A stretch of DNA of 7,837 nucleotides from Porticoccus sp. (GCA_011049795.1 DRHD01000209.1:1-7837); one strand, 5' to 3'; positions 1 to 5,789 are shown, counted from the stretch's first letter. The notes: a model not told the origin generated them from the letters alone. Numbers and translations are program-made.

Positions 1-96
1 CTTGATCACTATGGATTCTCCTGTGGTTGGGCTTGGCTATTTGTTTCGTTAGTCTACTGGCGATTAATAGGTGGGGGGTTACTACCTACCCGCTAA
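1..96 (+). CDS. Possible 3' end of an unidentified membrane protein gene (partial)
   Basis: Frame 1 is open from the first base to a TAA at 94-96 and would encode the last 31 residues of a protein entering from the left. The peptide is rich in Trp, Leu, Phe and Val (for example [12 protein letters not shown]), which would suit a terminal membrane helix. It would converge on cysC and overlap its last codons by 15 bases. So short a frame can be open by chance, and no family is recognised. There is no ATG on the minus strand between 1 and 81 and no convincing terminator for cysC here. Confidence 0.2.
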   Translation, partial: LDHYGFSCGWAWLFVSLVYWRLIGGGLLPTR

Positions 97-702
97 GAAT
101 CCATTGCTTTCAAGGTAATGGATAATTATTGCGACTTCTTCATCCAGTGTCATCTGGTCTGTGTGTAAATGAATTTCGGGATTTTCCGGGGCTTCGTAGG
201 GATCGTCAATACCTGTAAAGTTTTTAATTTCTCCAGCTCGGACTTTTTTATACAGTCCCTTGGGGTCACGTTTTTCTGCTTCCTCAAGGGAGCAGTCAAC
301 AAATACCTCAATAAAATCCAGACTGGCTTCATCGTGAAGTTGGCGAACTTTGTCACGGTCTGCTCGGTAGGGGCTGATAAAACTGGAAAGAGAAATGGTG
401 CCTGAGTCTACAAACAGCTTGGCTATTTCACCGATACGGCGGATGTTTTCTGTGCGATCTTCAGCACTGAACCCCAGGTTTTTGTTAATGCCCAGCCGAA
501 TATTATCGCCATCAAGTCGATAGGTGAGTTTGCCGCGTTCATAGAGTGCACTTTCCAGAGCCACAGCCACGGTGCTTTTGCCGCTACCGGACAAACCGGT
601 GAACCAGATAGTCACACCTTTTTGACCCATGAGCCGATGGCGGTCTTCCCGGGTGATATCCCCCTCGTGCCAATGTACATTGGTTGCCTTCATTTCGGTC
701 AT
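82..702 (-). CDS. cysC: Adenylylsulfate (APS) kinase CysC
   Basis: This cytoplasmic enzyme phosphorylates adenosine 5'-phosphosulfate with ATP to give PAPS, the activated sulfate used in assimilation and sulfonation. The 206 residues match the usual length of stand-alone CysC (about 200). Visible landmarks are the P-loop GLSGSGKST at residues 36-44, the DGDNIR segment near 64-69, the APS-binding lid region with [10 protein letters not shown] near 107-116, and the family signature [19 protein letters not shown] near 146-164 followed by [10 protein letters not shown]. The ATG at 702 is chosen because an AAGGG Shine-Dalgarno sequence (plus-strand 711-715) sits 8 bases upstream; another ATG lies three codons in. 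It follows a TetR-family gene on the same strand by 43 bases, so the two may be co-transcribed. No ATP sulfurylase gene (cysD, cysN or sat) is visible in the window, so this copy stands apart from its usual partners here, though they may lie to the left. Confidence 0.95.
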   Translation of the reverse strand: MTEMKATNVHWHEGDITREDRHRLMGQKGVTIWFTGLSGSGKSTVAVALESALYERGKLTYRLDGDNIRLGINKNLGFSAEDRTENIRRIGEIAKLFVDSGTISLSSFISPYRADRDKVRQLHDEASLDFIEVFVDCSLEEAEKRDPKGLYKKVRAGEIKNFTGIDDPYEAPENPEIHLHTDQMTLDEEVAIIIHYLESNGFLAGR

Positions 703-745
703 GGTTTGATCCCTTATTAATCGTTATATCGTCGTGACGGTAGGG

Positions 746-1354
746 TTAATTTGTGTGCCCAAGGCATCCGTTTAACGCAAAATTTATACACTTTGTGGTG
801 ACCTCATTGAGTGCCAGTTTTGGATCACGGGTAAGCTTGGCTCCCCAATAATTGCACAGTCCGATTAAAGATACTGCGGCAAAATGACAGTCGAGATTTT
901 TGTTGAGAAAACCACTGTGAACACCCTCAACTAAAATGTCTTCAAGCTGTTGACGGTACCGCGAGCCAAGTGCTTTTAGTTTCTCACGCTTTTCCTCGGG
1001 CAAATATAACCGTTGCTCATTATGAACTTTCAGTGCTTCGCTATTTGCCCGGTAGCTGGCTAGATGGGCAGCAATAGCGGCAGTTAACTTTTCTTTTAAT
1101 GGTTGTGTCTGTGTGGATATTTGTTCTATTTTATCCACATAGTCGCGAAGTGCGGTTAGACACACTTCTTCCAGAGCGGCTTCCTTCGATGTGAAATAGT
1201 AGTAGAGGCTTCCCTGGCGAATACCCATATGCGAAGCAATATCTTGTGTACTTGCACCGTGATAGCCCTTTTCAGCAAAAACAGAAGCGGCGGCTTCTAA
1301 CGCTTTTTGATGTTGCTGATGGTAGCGAAGAGTATTTTGACTATCAGGGTTCAT
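746..1354 (-). CDS. TetR/AcrR-family transcriptional regulator
   Basis: This is a 202-residue one-component repressor-type protein. The N-terminal DNA-binding domain spans about residues 15-62. It includes AEKGYHGASTQDIASHMGI and the recognition-helix region QGSLYYYFTSKEAAL, which is the canonical TetR helix-turn-helix with its YYYF signature. The rest is helical and would hold the ligand pocket and dimer interface; its ligand cannot be inferred. Two overlapping near-identical inverted repeats lie 14-50 bases upstream of the start (1368-1404), which suggests autoregulation. cysC follows 43 bases downstream on the same strand and is a plausible co-transcribed partner or target, but that is inference from layout only. 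The ATG at 1352-1354 has only a weak ribosome binding site. The start context TCAAACCATG is shared with cysC. Confidence 0.9.
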   Translation of the reverse strand: MNPDSQNTLRYHQQHQKALEAAASVFAEKGYHGASTQDIASHMGIRQGSLYYYFTSKEAALEEVCLTALRDYVDKIEQISTQTQPLKEKLTAAIAAHLASYRANSEALKVHNEQRLYLPEEKREKLKALGSRYRQQLEDILVEGVHSGFLNKNLDCHFAAVSLIGLCNYWGAKLTRDPKLALNEVTTKCINFALNGCLGHTN

Positions 1355-1367
1355 GGTTTGAGCACTA

Positions 1368-1404
1368 ATTCTATAGGGTTATAGAATCTATAGATTTATA
1401 GAAA
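1368..1404. promoter_or_regulatory. Tandem overlapping operator-like dyads upstream of the tetR gene
   Basis: Two 20-base sites offset by 17 bases (1368-1387 and 1385-1404) agree at 16 of 20 positions. Each is an inverted repeat. Site 1 is ATTCTATA-gggt-TATAGAAT. Site 2 has arms TCTATA and TATAGA around gatt (1387-1392 and 1397-1402). A third dyad, TATAGA-a-TCTATA (1380-1392), bridges them. The cluster sits just upstream of the TetR-family start and is rich in TATA-like hexamers that could also be its -10 region. Repressor autoregulation is the natural reading, but binding is inferred. Confidence 0.6.
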
Positions 1405-1489
1405 AAAATCAATGATACAGAGGCTATTTTGTGAAAAAGGGTGGTCGATGGTTGGCACTCTGTGGTGTGGCCGTTGGCGAGAAGAGAGG

Positions 1490-1498
1490 TGATATAGT
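1490..1498 (+). promoter_or_regulatory. Candidate extended -10 promoter for a plus-strand transcript
   Basis: TGATATAGT fits the extended -10 pattern TGN followed by a hexamer matching TATAAT at five of six positions. No good -35 is present at 16-18 bases. Transcription would start near 1505, exactly where the tRNA-end repeat begins, and could run to the bidirectional terminator at 1681-1704. It is a weak prediction from motif alone. Confidence 0.25.
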
Positions 1499-1504
1499 CT
1501 TAAA

Positions 1505-1525
1505 ACTGGCGCACCCGAGAGGATT
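1505..1525. repeat. Distal copy of tRNA-Arg 3' end (att-like direct repeat)
   Basis: This 21-base segment is identical to 1709-1729, which holds the encoded CCA, the discriminator base, the 3' acceptor strand and the 3' half of the T arm of tRNA-Arg(CCG). The copies are direct repeats with a period of 204 bases. A duplicated tRNA 3' end of about this length is the usual mark left by a tyrosine-recombinase element integrating into a tRNA gene. No integrase gene is visible between the copies. Confidence 0.7.
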
Positions 1526-1531
1526 GACTGC

Positions 1532-1559
1532 ACAGTGATAGATCAATATCTATCACTGT
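1532..1559. repeat. Perfect 12-bp inverted repeat, 4-base loop
   Basis: Arms ACAGTGATAGAT (1532-1543) and ATCTATCACTGT (1548-1559) surround CAAT. The hairpin begins 6 bases after the distal tRNA-end repeat. It lacks a T-run on either side, so it is not a simple terminator. Part of its left arm can instead pair with 1592-1600. Confidence 0.8.
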
Positions 1560-1609
1560 TTGGGACGTTATTGGGAATAACAGCCCCACCGTCACTGTGC
1601 TCCGGTGCC

Positions 1610-1630
1610 CAAACTTGTGGTACAAGTTTG
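1610..1630. repeat. Perfect 9-bp inverted repeat, 3-base loop
   Basis: Arms CAAACTTGT (1610-1618) and ACAAGTTTG (1622-1630) surround GGT. There is no adjacent T-run, so termination is unlikely. It is the second strongest of the hairpins crowded between the two tRNA-end repeats. Confidence 0.8.
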
Positions 1631-1674
1631 TCGAACCTGAGAGGCTCTCATCAGCCCTCGGAGTTACCAGCCAC

Positions 1675-1704
1675 AAAAAACCCCGCAAATACGCGGGGTT
1701 TTGT
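1675..1704 (-). terminator. Rho-independent terminator after tRNA-Arg (probably bidirectional)
   Basis: The stem CCCCGC (1681-1686) / GCGGGG (1693-1698) has a 6-base loop. On the minus strand it is followed by six T residues (the A-run at 1675-1680) and lies 7 bases past the A-run-facing end of the tRNA region, well placed to end the tRNA transcript. On the plus strand the stem is followed by TTTTGTTG, so it could also stop a transcript coming from the left. Confidence 0.85.
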
Positions 1705-1710
1705 TGTCAC

Positions 1711-1787
<77 letters not shown>

Positions 1788-1800
1788 TTGAGAGGCCGCA

Positions 1801-1829
1801 ATAATATAGCTTCCACTATCATTAGTCTA
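1801..1829 (-). promoter_or_regulatory. Sigma-70 promoter for tRNA-Arg
   Basis: On the minus strand TAGACT (plus 1824-1829) is a 4/6 match to the -35 box. It is followed, after exactly 17 bases, by TATTAT (plus 1801-1806). A GC-rich discriminator (TGCGGCC) comes next, as expected for a stringently controlled stable-RNA promoter. The tRNA begins 13 bases past the -10 box. Confidence 0.6.
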
Positions 1830-1926
1830 TTTCTGAGTCGGCGGTTTCATGAGAGTCAGGTCTGCTTTTTGGCTTGCTCCTTGAGTTATACTTAGGTTCA
1901 AAGAAATCTATAAATGAAAGGCTAGA

Positions 1927-2556
1927 ATGACACTAAAAGCGGGATCAAAAAGCCTTGTTGTTGTCGGATTACTCCTGATATCAGGCTGCTCTTTGTTTCA
2001 GACCCAAGGTTCTCCTTCAGAGGTGCAGGTGTGCCCGCCACCAGCTGTGTGCCTCGTCTGTAAACCGGCATTCTGTCCGGCCCCAAAGGTCATTGAGAAG
2101 ATTGTCATCAGCCCTACTCCTAGTCAGCAGACAGGGGGAGAGCTGGATTTGCCTATTGTTGGCGGGGTAGAGTCGGTAGTGGTTGAACCATCAAGTTTCA
2201 AATATGAAGCGCGCATAGATACAGGCGCGGAGTCTTCCTCTATACATGCTGAAAATATTCAGCTGATTGAGCGAGATGGAAAGCGATATGTACGGTTTTC
2301 TCTGTTGAATCCTGAGACCAACGAGCTGATTGAACTGGAGCGGCGCTTACGCCGTAAGGTGTTGATCAAGCGGCAGCAGGGAGAGAGGGAACGCCGGTAT
2401 GTCGTCAAGCTTTGGCTAACACTTGGAGAGATAAAGGAGTTGGTGGATGTCACTCTTTCCAATAGAGCTGACTTTGAGTATCCGGTTCTAGTGGGGCGAA
2501 ATTTATTGACAGATACAGCCATTGTTGATGTCAGCCAACAGCACATACTGAAGTAA
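1927..2556 (+). CDS. Retropepsin-like ("ATP-dependent zinc protease" family) lipoprotein
   Basis: This 209-residue protein starts with a lipoprotein signal: a Lys-containing N-terminus, hydrophobic VVVGLLLISG and a lipobox ISGC with C21 as the lipidated residue. It should therefore be periplasmic and membrane-anchored. A linker rich in Pro and Cys follows, with cysteines at 36, 42, 45 and 50. The folded domain covers about residues 73-209. It carries the aspartic-protease-type motif ARIDTGAESSSIHA (DTGA at 98-101) and the late motif ADFEYPVLVGRNLL (181-194), both hallmarks of the Zn_protease / RimB-like family that resembles single-chain retropepsins. Databases often call this family an ATP-dependent zinc protease, but no ATP or zinc site is visible here. 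AAAGG lies just upstream of the ATG. The next gene starts 6 bases after the stop, so this is the first gene of a three-gene operon. Its proteolytic target is unknown. I recall related operons being linked to osmotic-stress tolerance in Pseudomonas but cannot check this here. Confidence 0.85.
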   Translation: MTLKAGSKSLVVVGLLLISGCSLFQTQGSPSEVQVCPPPAVCLVCKPAFCPAPKVIEKIVISPTPSQQTGGELDLPIVGGVESVVVEPSSFKYEARIDTGAESSSIHAENIQLIERDGKRYVRFSLLNPETNELIELERRLRRKVLIKRQQGERERRYVVKLWLTLGEIKELVDVTLSNRADFEYPVLVGRNLLTDTAIVDVSQQHILK

Positions 2557-2562
2557 CAACGC

Positions 2563-4086
2563 ATGTCGTCTAAGGTGCAAATTAGTTTAGTTGCCGGGAT
2601 ATTAATCCTCATCGGTTTAGGGTTGACCCTCTACAAAAAGGTTGAGCTTGGATTTCCCCTGCTGCCCGGTCAGAGACAAGCGGTTTGGACCCTAGAGTCA
2701 AAAATCAGTTTTAAGCCTGTAGGTGGTCCCGTGGAGATTTCGCTGGCTCTTCCTGATTCACAAGCAGGGTGGGTGGTGTTGGATGATCATTTTGCCTCAT
2801 CAGGCTTTGGGTTTACGGTGATGGCACTTAATGGGAACCGGTATGCTCAGTGGACACGTCAGTCCCTGGAGCGACCAACAACACTTTATTACAAGCTGCA
2901 AATCTACCGAGCTGATAACGTTGGCTTGGGCGGTAGCCCCGTGCCTGAAGTCATACCTCCAGAGCTAACAGCAGATCGCCAAGCCGCCATGGAGCGAGTG
3001 GTGGCATCGTTGCAAGAGCGGTCTTCAGGCCCCGCTAGTTTTACCGCTTTGCTGCTGAAGCAGTTAGTACAGGATCAAATGGATCAAGATGCCACCTTTT
3101 TGTTTGGTAGCCGGGAGGAGAGCAAGCTGGCAGTGGTGATGGATATACTGGCTTTCTCCGGTATTCCTTCACAGCGGGTGCGGGGTGTCTTTCTGGAAGA
3201 TGGCCGTCGTCGTCAGAAAATCAATAGTTTGGTCGAAGTATTTGATGGGAAACATTGGAATATTTTTGATCCCAAGACAGGGCAGCCAGGTTTACCAGAA
3301 AATTTCTTCGTTTGGCGAAGGGGTGGGGCATCGGTTTTGGATGTGCTGGGAGGTAGTAGTTCTCAGCTTGAATTTGCCATTGTTAAGAATACCCTTCCAA
3401 TAAAGACTGTGCTGTTTATGGAGCAACAAGTGGGCGAACAACCCTTGTTGGATTTTTCTATCTATTCCTTGCCGGTAGAGCAACAAGGAGTCTTCAAGGG
3501 GTTGTTGTTGATTCCTGTAGGCGCTCTGGTGGTGGTGCTTCTTCGGGTGTTGGTTGGCATTCGGACTTCCGGCACCTTTATGCCGATTTTGATTGCGCTG
3601 GCATTTATTCAAACTACTTTGCTGACTGGGCTGGCGGTCTTTTTGACGGTAGTTGGCGCGGGTTTGTGGATCCGTTATTACCTGTCATACCTCAATTTGC
3701 TGTTGGTTGCCAGGATCACCGCCGTGGTCATTGTGGTGATTTTCATAATGGCTGCACTCAGTATTGTGAGTTACAAGCTTGGCTTTGCCCAAGTGCTGAC
3801 GGTGACATTTCTACCCACCATTATTCTTGCCTGGACCATTGAGAGAATGTCGATTCTCTGGGAAGAAGAGGGTGTTCATGAAGTGTTGATACAGGGTGGG
3901 GGCAGCCTGTTGGCCGCAATTTTGGCCTATCTGTTGATGTCCACAGCATGGATTGAACACCTCACCTTTAACTTTCCTGAGCTGATGATCAGTTTGCTGG
4001 GTGTAGTACTGCTCATCGGAAAATACTCTGGCTACAGGTTGACTGAGCTGTACCGGTTTCGTGATCTGGGCAGGCCTGATAAATGA
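2563..4086 (+). CDS. Inner-membrane protein: inactive transglutaminase-like domain plus 7TM region
   Basis: This is a 507-residue membrane protein. One N-terminal helix (about 7-24) is followed by a periplasmic region (about 25-310) and then a C-terminal membrane domain of about seven helices (roughly 312-333, 338-350, 352-371, 383-405, 408-425, 443-463, 471-486). The transglutaminase-like core is visible at about 178-250 (REESKLAVVMDILAFSGIPSQRVRGVFL, split as REESKLAVVM then DILAFSGIP). It ends in a WNIFDPKTG segment. The position of the catalytic Cys is occupied by Ser/Lys (residues 187-188) and no His precedes the LVEVF strand, so it should be non-catalytic. This matches the known family of inactive transglutaminases fused to seven helices. 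The start is 6 bases after the previous stop with little Shine-Dalgarno sequence, suggesting coupling. Its ATGA end overlaps the next start by 4 bases. A sensor, scaffold or transport role is inference. Confidence 0.85.
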   Translation: MSSKVQISLVAGILILIGLGLTLYKKVELGFPLLPGQRQAVWTLESKISFKPVGGPVEISLALPDSQAGWVVLDDHFASSGFGFTVMALNGNRYAQWTRQSLERPTTLYYKLQIYRADNVGLGGSPVPEVIPPELTADRQAAMERVVASLQERSSGPASFTALLLKQLVQDQMDQDATFLFGSREESKLAVVMDILAFSGIPSQRVRGVFLEDGRRRQKINSLVEVFDGKHWNIFDPKTGQPGLPENFFVWRRGGASVLDVLGGSSSQLEFAIVKNTLPIKTVLFMEQQVGEQPLLDFSIYSLPVEQQGVFKGLLLIPVGALVVVLLRVLVGIRTSGTFMPILIALAFIQTTLLTGLAVFLTVVGAGLWIRYYLSYLNLLLVARITAVVIVVIFIMAALSIVSYKLGFAQVLTVTFLPTIILAWTIERMSILWEEEGVHEVLIQGGGSLLAAILAYLLMSTAWIEHLTFNFPELMISLLGVVLLIGKYSGYRLTELYRFRDLGRPDK

Positions 4087-5036
4087 GGTGGATTACGCCG
4101 CGGGAATTGCGAGCGCAGGGTGTTCTTGGTATGAACAGCCGTAATATTGATTATATTGGCCGAACCAATGACAGAAGTCGTTACCCCCTGGTCGACAATA
4201 AGCTGAAAACCAAACAGGCTGCCCAACAGTACGGAATGTCAGTCCCAAAGCTGTTTGGTGTGGTGAAAATTCAACATGAGGTTCAGGGCCTTGAGTCGTT
4301 ATTAGAGGGGCTGGAGAAGTTTGTTATCAAGCCAGCCCAAGGAAGTGGTGGAAAGGGCATCCTGGTGATCTCTGAGCGCCGTGGTGATGAGTTTATTAAA
4401 TCTACCGGTGCCAGTTTAAATTTGAGGGATGTAAAACGTCACACCTCCAATATTCTCAGTGGGCTTTATAGTCTAGGTGGTCGACCCGATGTGGCCATGA
4501 TCGAAGATATGATCGAGTTCGATCAAATACTTAGCAATTACAGTCACGAAGGTGTGCCAGATATTCGAGTCATTGTTTATCGCGGATTTCCTGTGATGGC
4601 TATGATGCGTTGCTCTACCCACGCTTCTGATGGCAAGGCCAATTTACACCAGGGTGCCGTTGGTGTTGGTATTGATATTGTGACCGGGCATAGCCTTTAT
4701 GCCGTACAACATAACCAGAAAGTAGATCAACACCCGGATACCGGATTTCGTTTTGATGAGTTGGAGCTACCTCATTGGGATGAGGTGCTTCACTTGGCAG
4801 CAGGTTGTTTTGAAATGACAGAACTTGGTTATTTTGGTGCAGATATTGTGCTGGATAAAAATAGTGGCCCGGTGATACTGGAACTTAATGCCAGACCGGG
4901 CCTTGCGATTCAGATCGCCAACCAAGTTGGATTAAGAAAGCGTTTGCAGATGGTTGATGATATGCGGCCCATTGAGCGCGGTGTGGAGGAACGTGTCCAG
5001 CTGGCCAAACGGATGTTTGGTGTGACTATGGTTTAG
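4083..5036 (+). CDS. ATP-grasp ligase, alpha-L-glutamate ligase-like (RimK-related)
   Basis: This 317-residue protein has the ATP-grasp fold. ATP-binding Lys is at about 83 in FVIKPAQGSGGKG, with the glycine-rich loop at 86-92. A PDIRVIVYRGFP strand pair spans 159-170, HQGAVGVGID lies near 189-198, and the metal-binding segment GPVILELNARPG spans 262-273, with E268 and N270 the likely magnesium ligands. Enzymes of this fold join a carboxylate to an amine through an acylphosphate. This subfamily is annotated as alpha-L-glutamate ligase-like, but neither acceptor nor donor is established. No signal peptide is seen, so it acts in the cytoplasm, probably at the membrane with its 7TM neighbour. 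Its ATG overlaps the previous stop (ATGA), which points to translational coupling and stoichiometric expression. Its last codons (ACT ATG GTT TAG) are the first unit of a short tandem repeat that continues after the stop. Confidence 0.88.
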   Translation: MRWITPRELRAQGVLGMNSRNIDYIGRTNDRSRYPLVDNKLKTKQAAQQYGMSVPKLFGVVKIQHEVQGLESLLEGLEKFVIKPAQGSGGKGILVISERRGDEFIKSTGASLNLRDVKRHTSNILSGLYSLGGRPDVAMIEDMIEFDQILSNYSHEGVPDIRVIVYRGFPVMAMMRCSTHASDGKANLHQGAVGVGIDIVTGHSLYAVQHNQKVDQHPDTGFRFDELELPHWDEVLHLAAGCFEMTELGYFGADIVLDKNSGPVILELNARPGLAIQIANQVGLRKRLQMVDDMRPIERGVEERVQLAKRMFGVTMV

Positions 5037-5077
5037 GCCTATGGTTTAGGACTATGGTTTAAAAGGGCTATGGTTGA
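5026..5077 (+). repeat. Four imperfect tandem copies of CTATGGTTTA across a stop codon
   Basis: Copies lie at 5026-5035, 5039-5048, 5052-5061 (all exact) and 5068-5077 (one change). The spacings are 13, 13 and 16 bases. The first copy contains the end of the ATP-grasp gene and the following copies repeat its ATG-GTT-TAG ending. Local slippage duplication is the simplest origin. No terminator with a T-run is seen here. Confidence 0.85.
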
Positions 5078-5119
5078 AGGCCGCGGCTTAAGGGCCATCA
5101 GACTTCGTCTATTTCCTTG

Positions 5120-5148
5120 TTCACGGCTGGAATTTATACAGCTATAAT
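5120..5148 (+). promoter_or_regulatory. Sigma-70 promoter for the cytochrome gene
   Basis: TTCACG (5120-5125, 4/6 match) is followed after 17 bases by a perfect TATAAT (5143-5148). Transcription would begin near 5155, leaving an untranslated leader of about 75 bases before the ATG at 5229. The cytochrome is thus probably transcribed separately from the three-gene operon before it. Confidence 0.65.
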
Positions 5149-5152
5149 ACGC

Positions 5153-5177
5153 CACTGACTTTAATGCATCACTGACT
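5153..5177 (+). repeat. Short direct repeat CACTGACT in the cytochrome leader
   Basis: CACTGACT occurs at 5153-5160 and again at 5170-5177, 17 bases apart, at the predicted transcription start and just beyond. It could be a regulator site or chance. Confidence 0.4.
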
Positions 5178-5228
5178 CTTTGGTCATTGGTTGCAAATAC
5201 GAATACTAAAAATACTATGGAGGCCAGA

Positions 5229-5672
5229 ATGAGCCAATTAAAAAAAGCAGGTATTGTAGCTGTTGCGTTGACACTGGTGCTGGGAATTTCTGGTTGTAGT
5301 TCCGAGAAAGAGGAACTTAATCTCACGGTACAGCAAGAGAAAGAAATGTCTGGGCGCCTCGCTCCTGCAGGTGAAGTGGTACTGGAAAAAGATGTTGCCA
5401 CTGTAGCACCCGTTGCCGCGGCTTCTGGCCCCCGTTCTGGTGGAGATGTTTTCAACAAGAGCTGTACAGCATGTCACTCCACTGGTGCTGCTGGAGCCCC
5501 AAAAGTGGGTGTAGCTGCCGATTGGACAGCCCGTGTTGATCAAGGCATGGATACACTTTATGCCAATGCGATTAACGGTGTTCGTGGCATGCCACCAAAA
5601 GGGCTTTGCATGGACTGCTCTGACGGTGAATTGAAAGCGGCTGTTGATTACATGCTGGAGCAGAGCAAGTAA
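5229..5672 (+). CDS. Lipoprotein cytochrome c5-family protein
   Basis: This is a 147-residue membrane-anchored c-type cytochrome. The signal is MSQLKKAGIV followed by a hydrophobic stretch and the lipobox ISGC, with C23 lipidated. An Ala/Pro/Val-rich linker (about 24-70) leads to the haem domain. Haem attachment is CTACH at 79-83 with H83 as one axial ligand. M121 in RGMPPKG is the likely other. The extra cysteine pair C127/C130 in GLCMDCSDGELK is characteristic of cytochrome c5. It should carry electrons in the periplasm; its partners are not shown by the context. The ATG at 5229 is chosen because GGAGG (5219-5223) sits 5 bases upstream and the signal peptide begins there. An upstream TTG at 5187 in the same frame adds 14 polar residues and lacks these features. 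A strong terminator follows, so it is probably monocistronic. Confidence 0.93.
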   Translation: MSQLKKAGIVAVALTLVLGISGCSSEKEELNLTVQQEKEMSGRLAPAGEVVLEKDVATVAPVAAASGPRSGGDVFNKSCTACHSTGAAGAPKVGVAADWTARVDQGMDTLYANAINGVRGMPPKGLCMDCSDGELKAAVDYMLEQSK

Positions 5673-5677
5673 CTTTT

Positions 5678-5712
5678 TAGTGAATTAAAAAACTGCCTAG
5701 TGAATAAAAAAC
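5678..5712 (+). repeat. Direct repeat TAGTGAAT(T)AAAAAA after the cytochrome stop
   Basis: Near-identical units start at 5678 and 5698, 20 bases apart, between the stop codon and the terminator stem. Each contains in-line TAG/TGA-type triplets. The second supplies the A-run on the left of the terminator hairpin. Confidence 0.6.
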
Positions 5713-5736
5713 CGCGCTTCTGGCGCGGTTTTTTTT
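5706..5736 (+). terminator. Strong rho-independent terminator after the cytochrome gene
   Basis: The stem AACCGCGC (5710-5717) / GCGCGGTT (5723-5730) is perfect over 8 bp with loop TTCTG. It is followed by an eight-T run (5729-5736). It lies about 35 bases past the cytochrome stop. The A-run on the left means it could also work weakly on the minus strand. Confidence 0.93.
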
Positions 5737-5743
5737 GGCCACG

Positions 5744-5789
5744 ATTGTTAGTATGGCCATTGTTAGCGCGACCATGATGGTTAGTATGG
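5744..5789 (+). repeat. Degenerate 15-base tandem repeat before mobA
   Basis: Three degenerate units can be aligned: ATTGTTAGTATGGCC (5744-5758), ATTGTTAGCGCGACC (5759-5773) and ATGATGGTTAGTATGG (5774-5789). They lie just after the cytochrome terminator. No promoter of good quality is seen in the rest of the gap before mobA; only a repeated AGATAAC (near 5830 and 5844) was noticed. Confidence 0.55.

Larger units (their letters stand above)
1505..1704 (+). ncRNA. Candidate structured small RNA / hairpin-rich non-coding stretch
   Basis: This gene-free stretch has successive inverted repeats: 1532-1543/1548-1559 (12 bp, perfect), 1567-1572/1576-1581 (6 bp), 1587-1591/1603-1607 (5 bp), 1610-1618/1622-1630 (9 bp, perfect) and 1638-1642/1646-1650 (5 bp). 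They are followed by the terminator hairpin at 1681-1698. An alternative pairing, 1530-1538 with 1592-1600 (9 bp, perfect), would compete with the first hairpin. With the extended -10 at 1490-1498 upstream, a plus-strand RNA of about 200 bases is possible. It may equally be the internal or recombination DNA of a decayed element. No known RNA family is recognised. Confidence 0.25.

Noticed and set aside
1532..1559. Tet-operator-like halves (CTATCACTG / CAGTGATAG) in the 12-bp hairpin.
   Set aside because: The half-sites are in a different arrangement and spacing from a tet operator, and no tetA/tetR pair is present.
1605..1670. Hammerhead-ribozyme-like core on the minus strand (CTGATGAG followed by a stem, a 9-bp hairpin and CTCCG/CGGAG closing arms).
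   Set aside because: The required GAAA core segment is replaced by GACAAA, and the cleavage position after the third stem is G, so the conserved core is not met; the resemblance is probably chance.
1887..1914. Promoter for the lipoprotein operon (TATACT at 1887-1892 or TATAAA at 1909-1914).
   Set aside because: Neither -10-like box has an acceptable -35 at 16-18 bases, so the promoter cannot be placed with confidence.
5065..5100. Possible terminator after the ATP-grasp gene (GCCGCGGC palindrome).
   Set aside because: The dyad has no loop, no following T-run and sits in repeat-rich sequence; it does not make a convincing rho-independent terminator.
5187..5228. TTG start extending the cytochrome by 14 residues.
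   Set aside because: It would bury the lipoprotein signal behind a polar segment, while the ATG at 5229 has GGAGG just upstream.
5039..5543. Minus-strand open frames opposite the cytochrome gene.
   Set aside because: They mirror the coding frame of a clear cytochrome c5 gene and have low-complexity, unrecognisable products.
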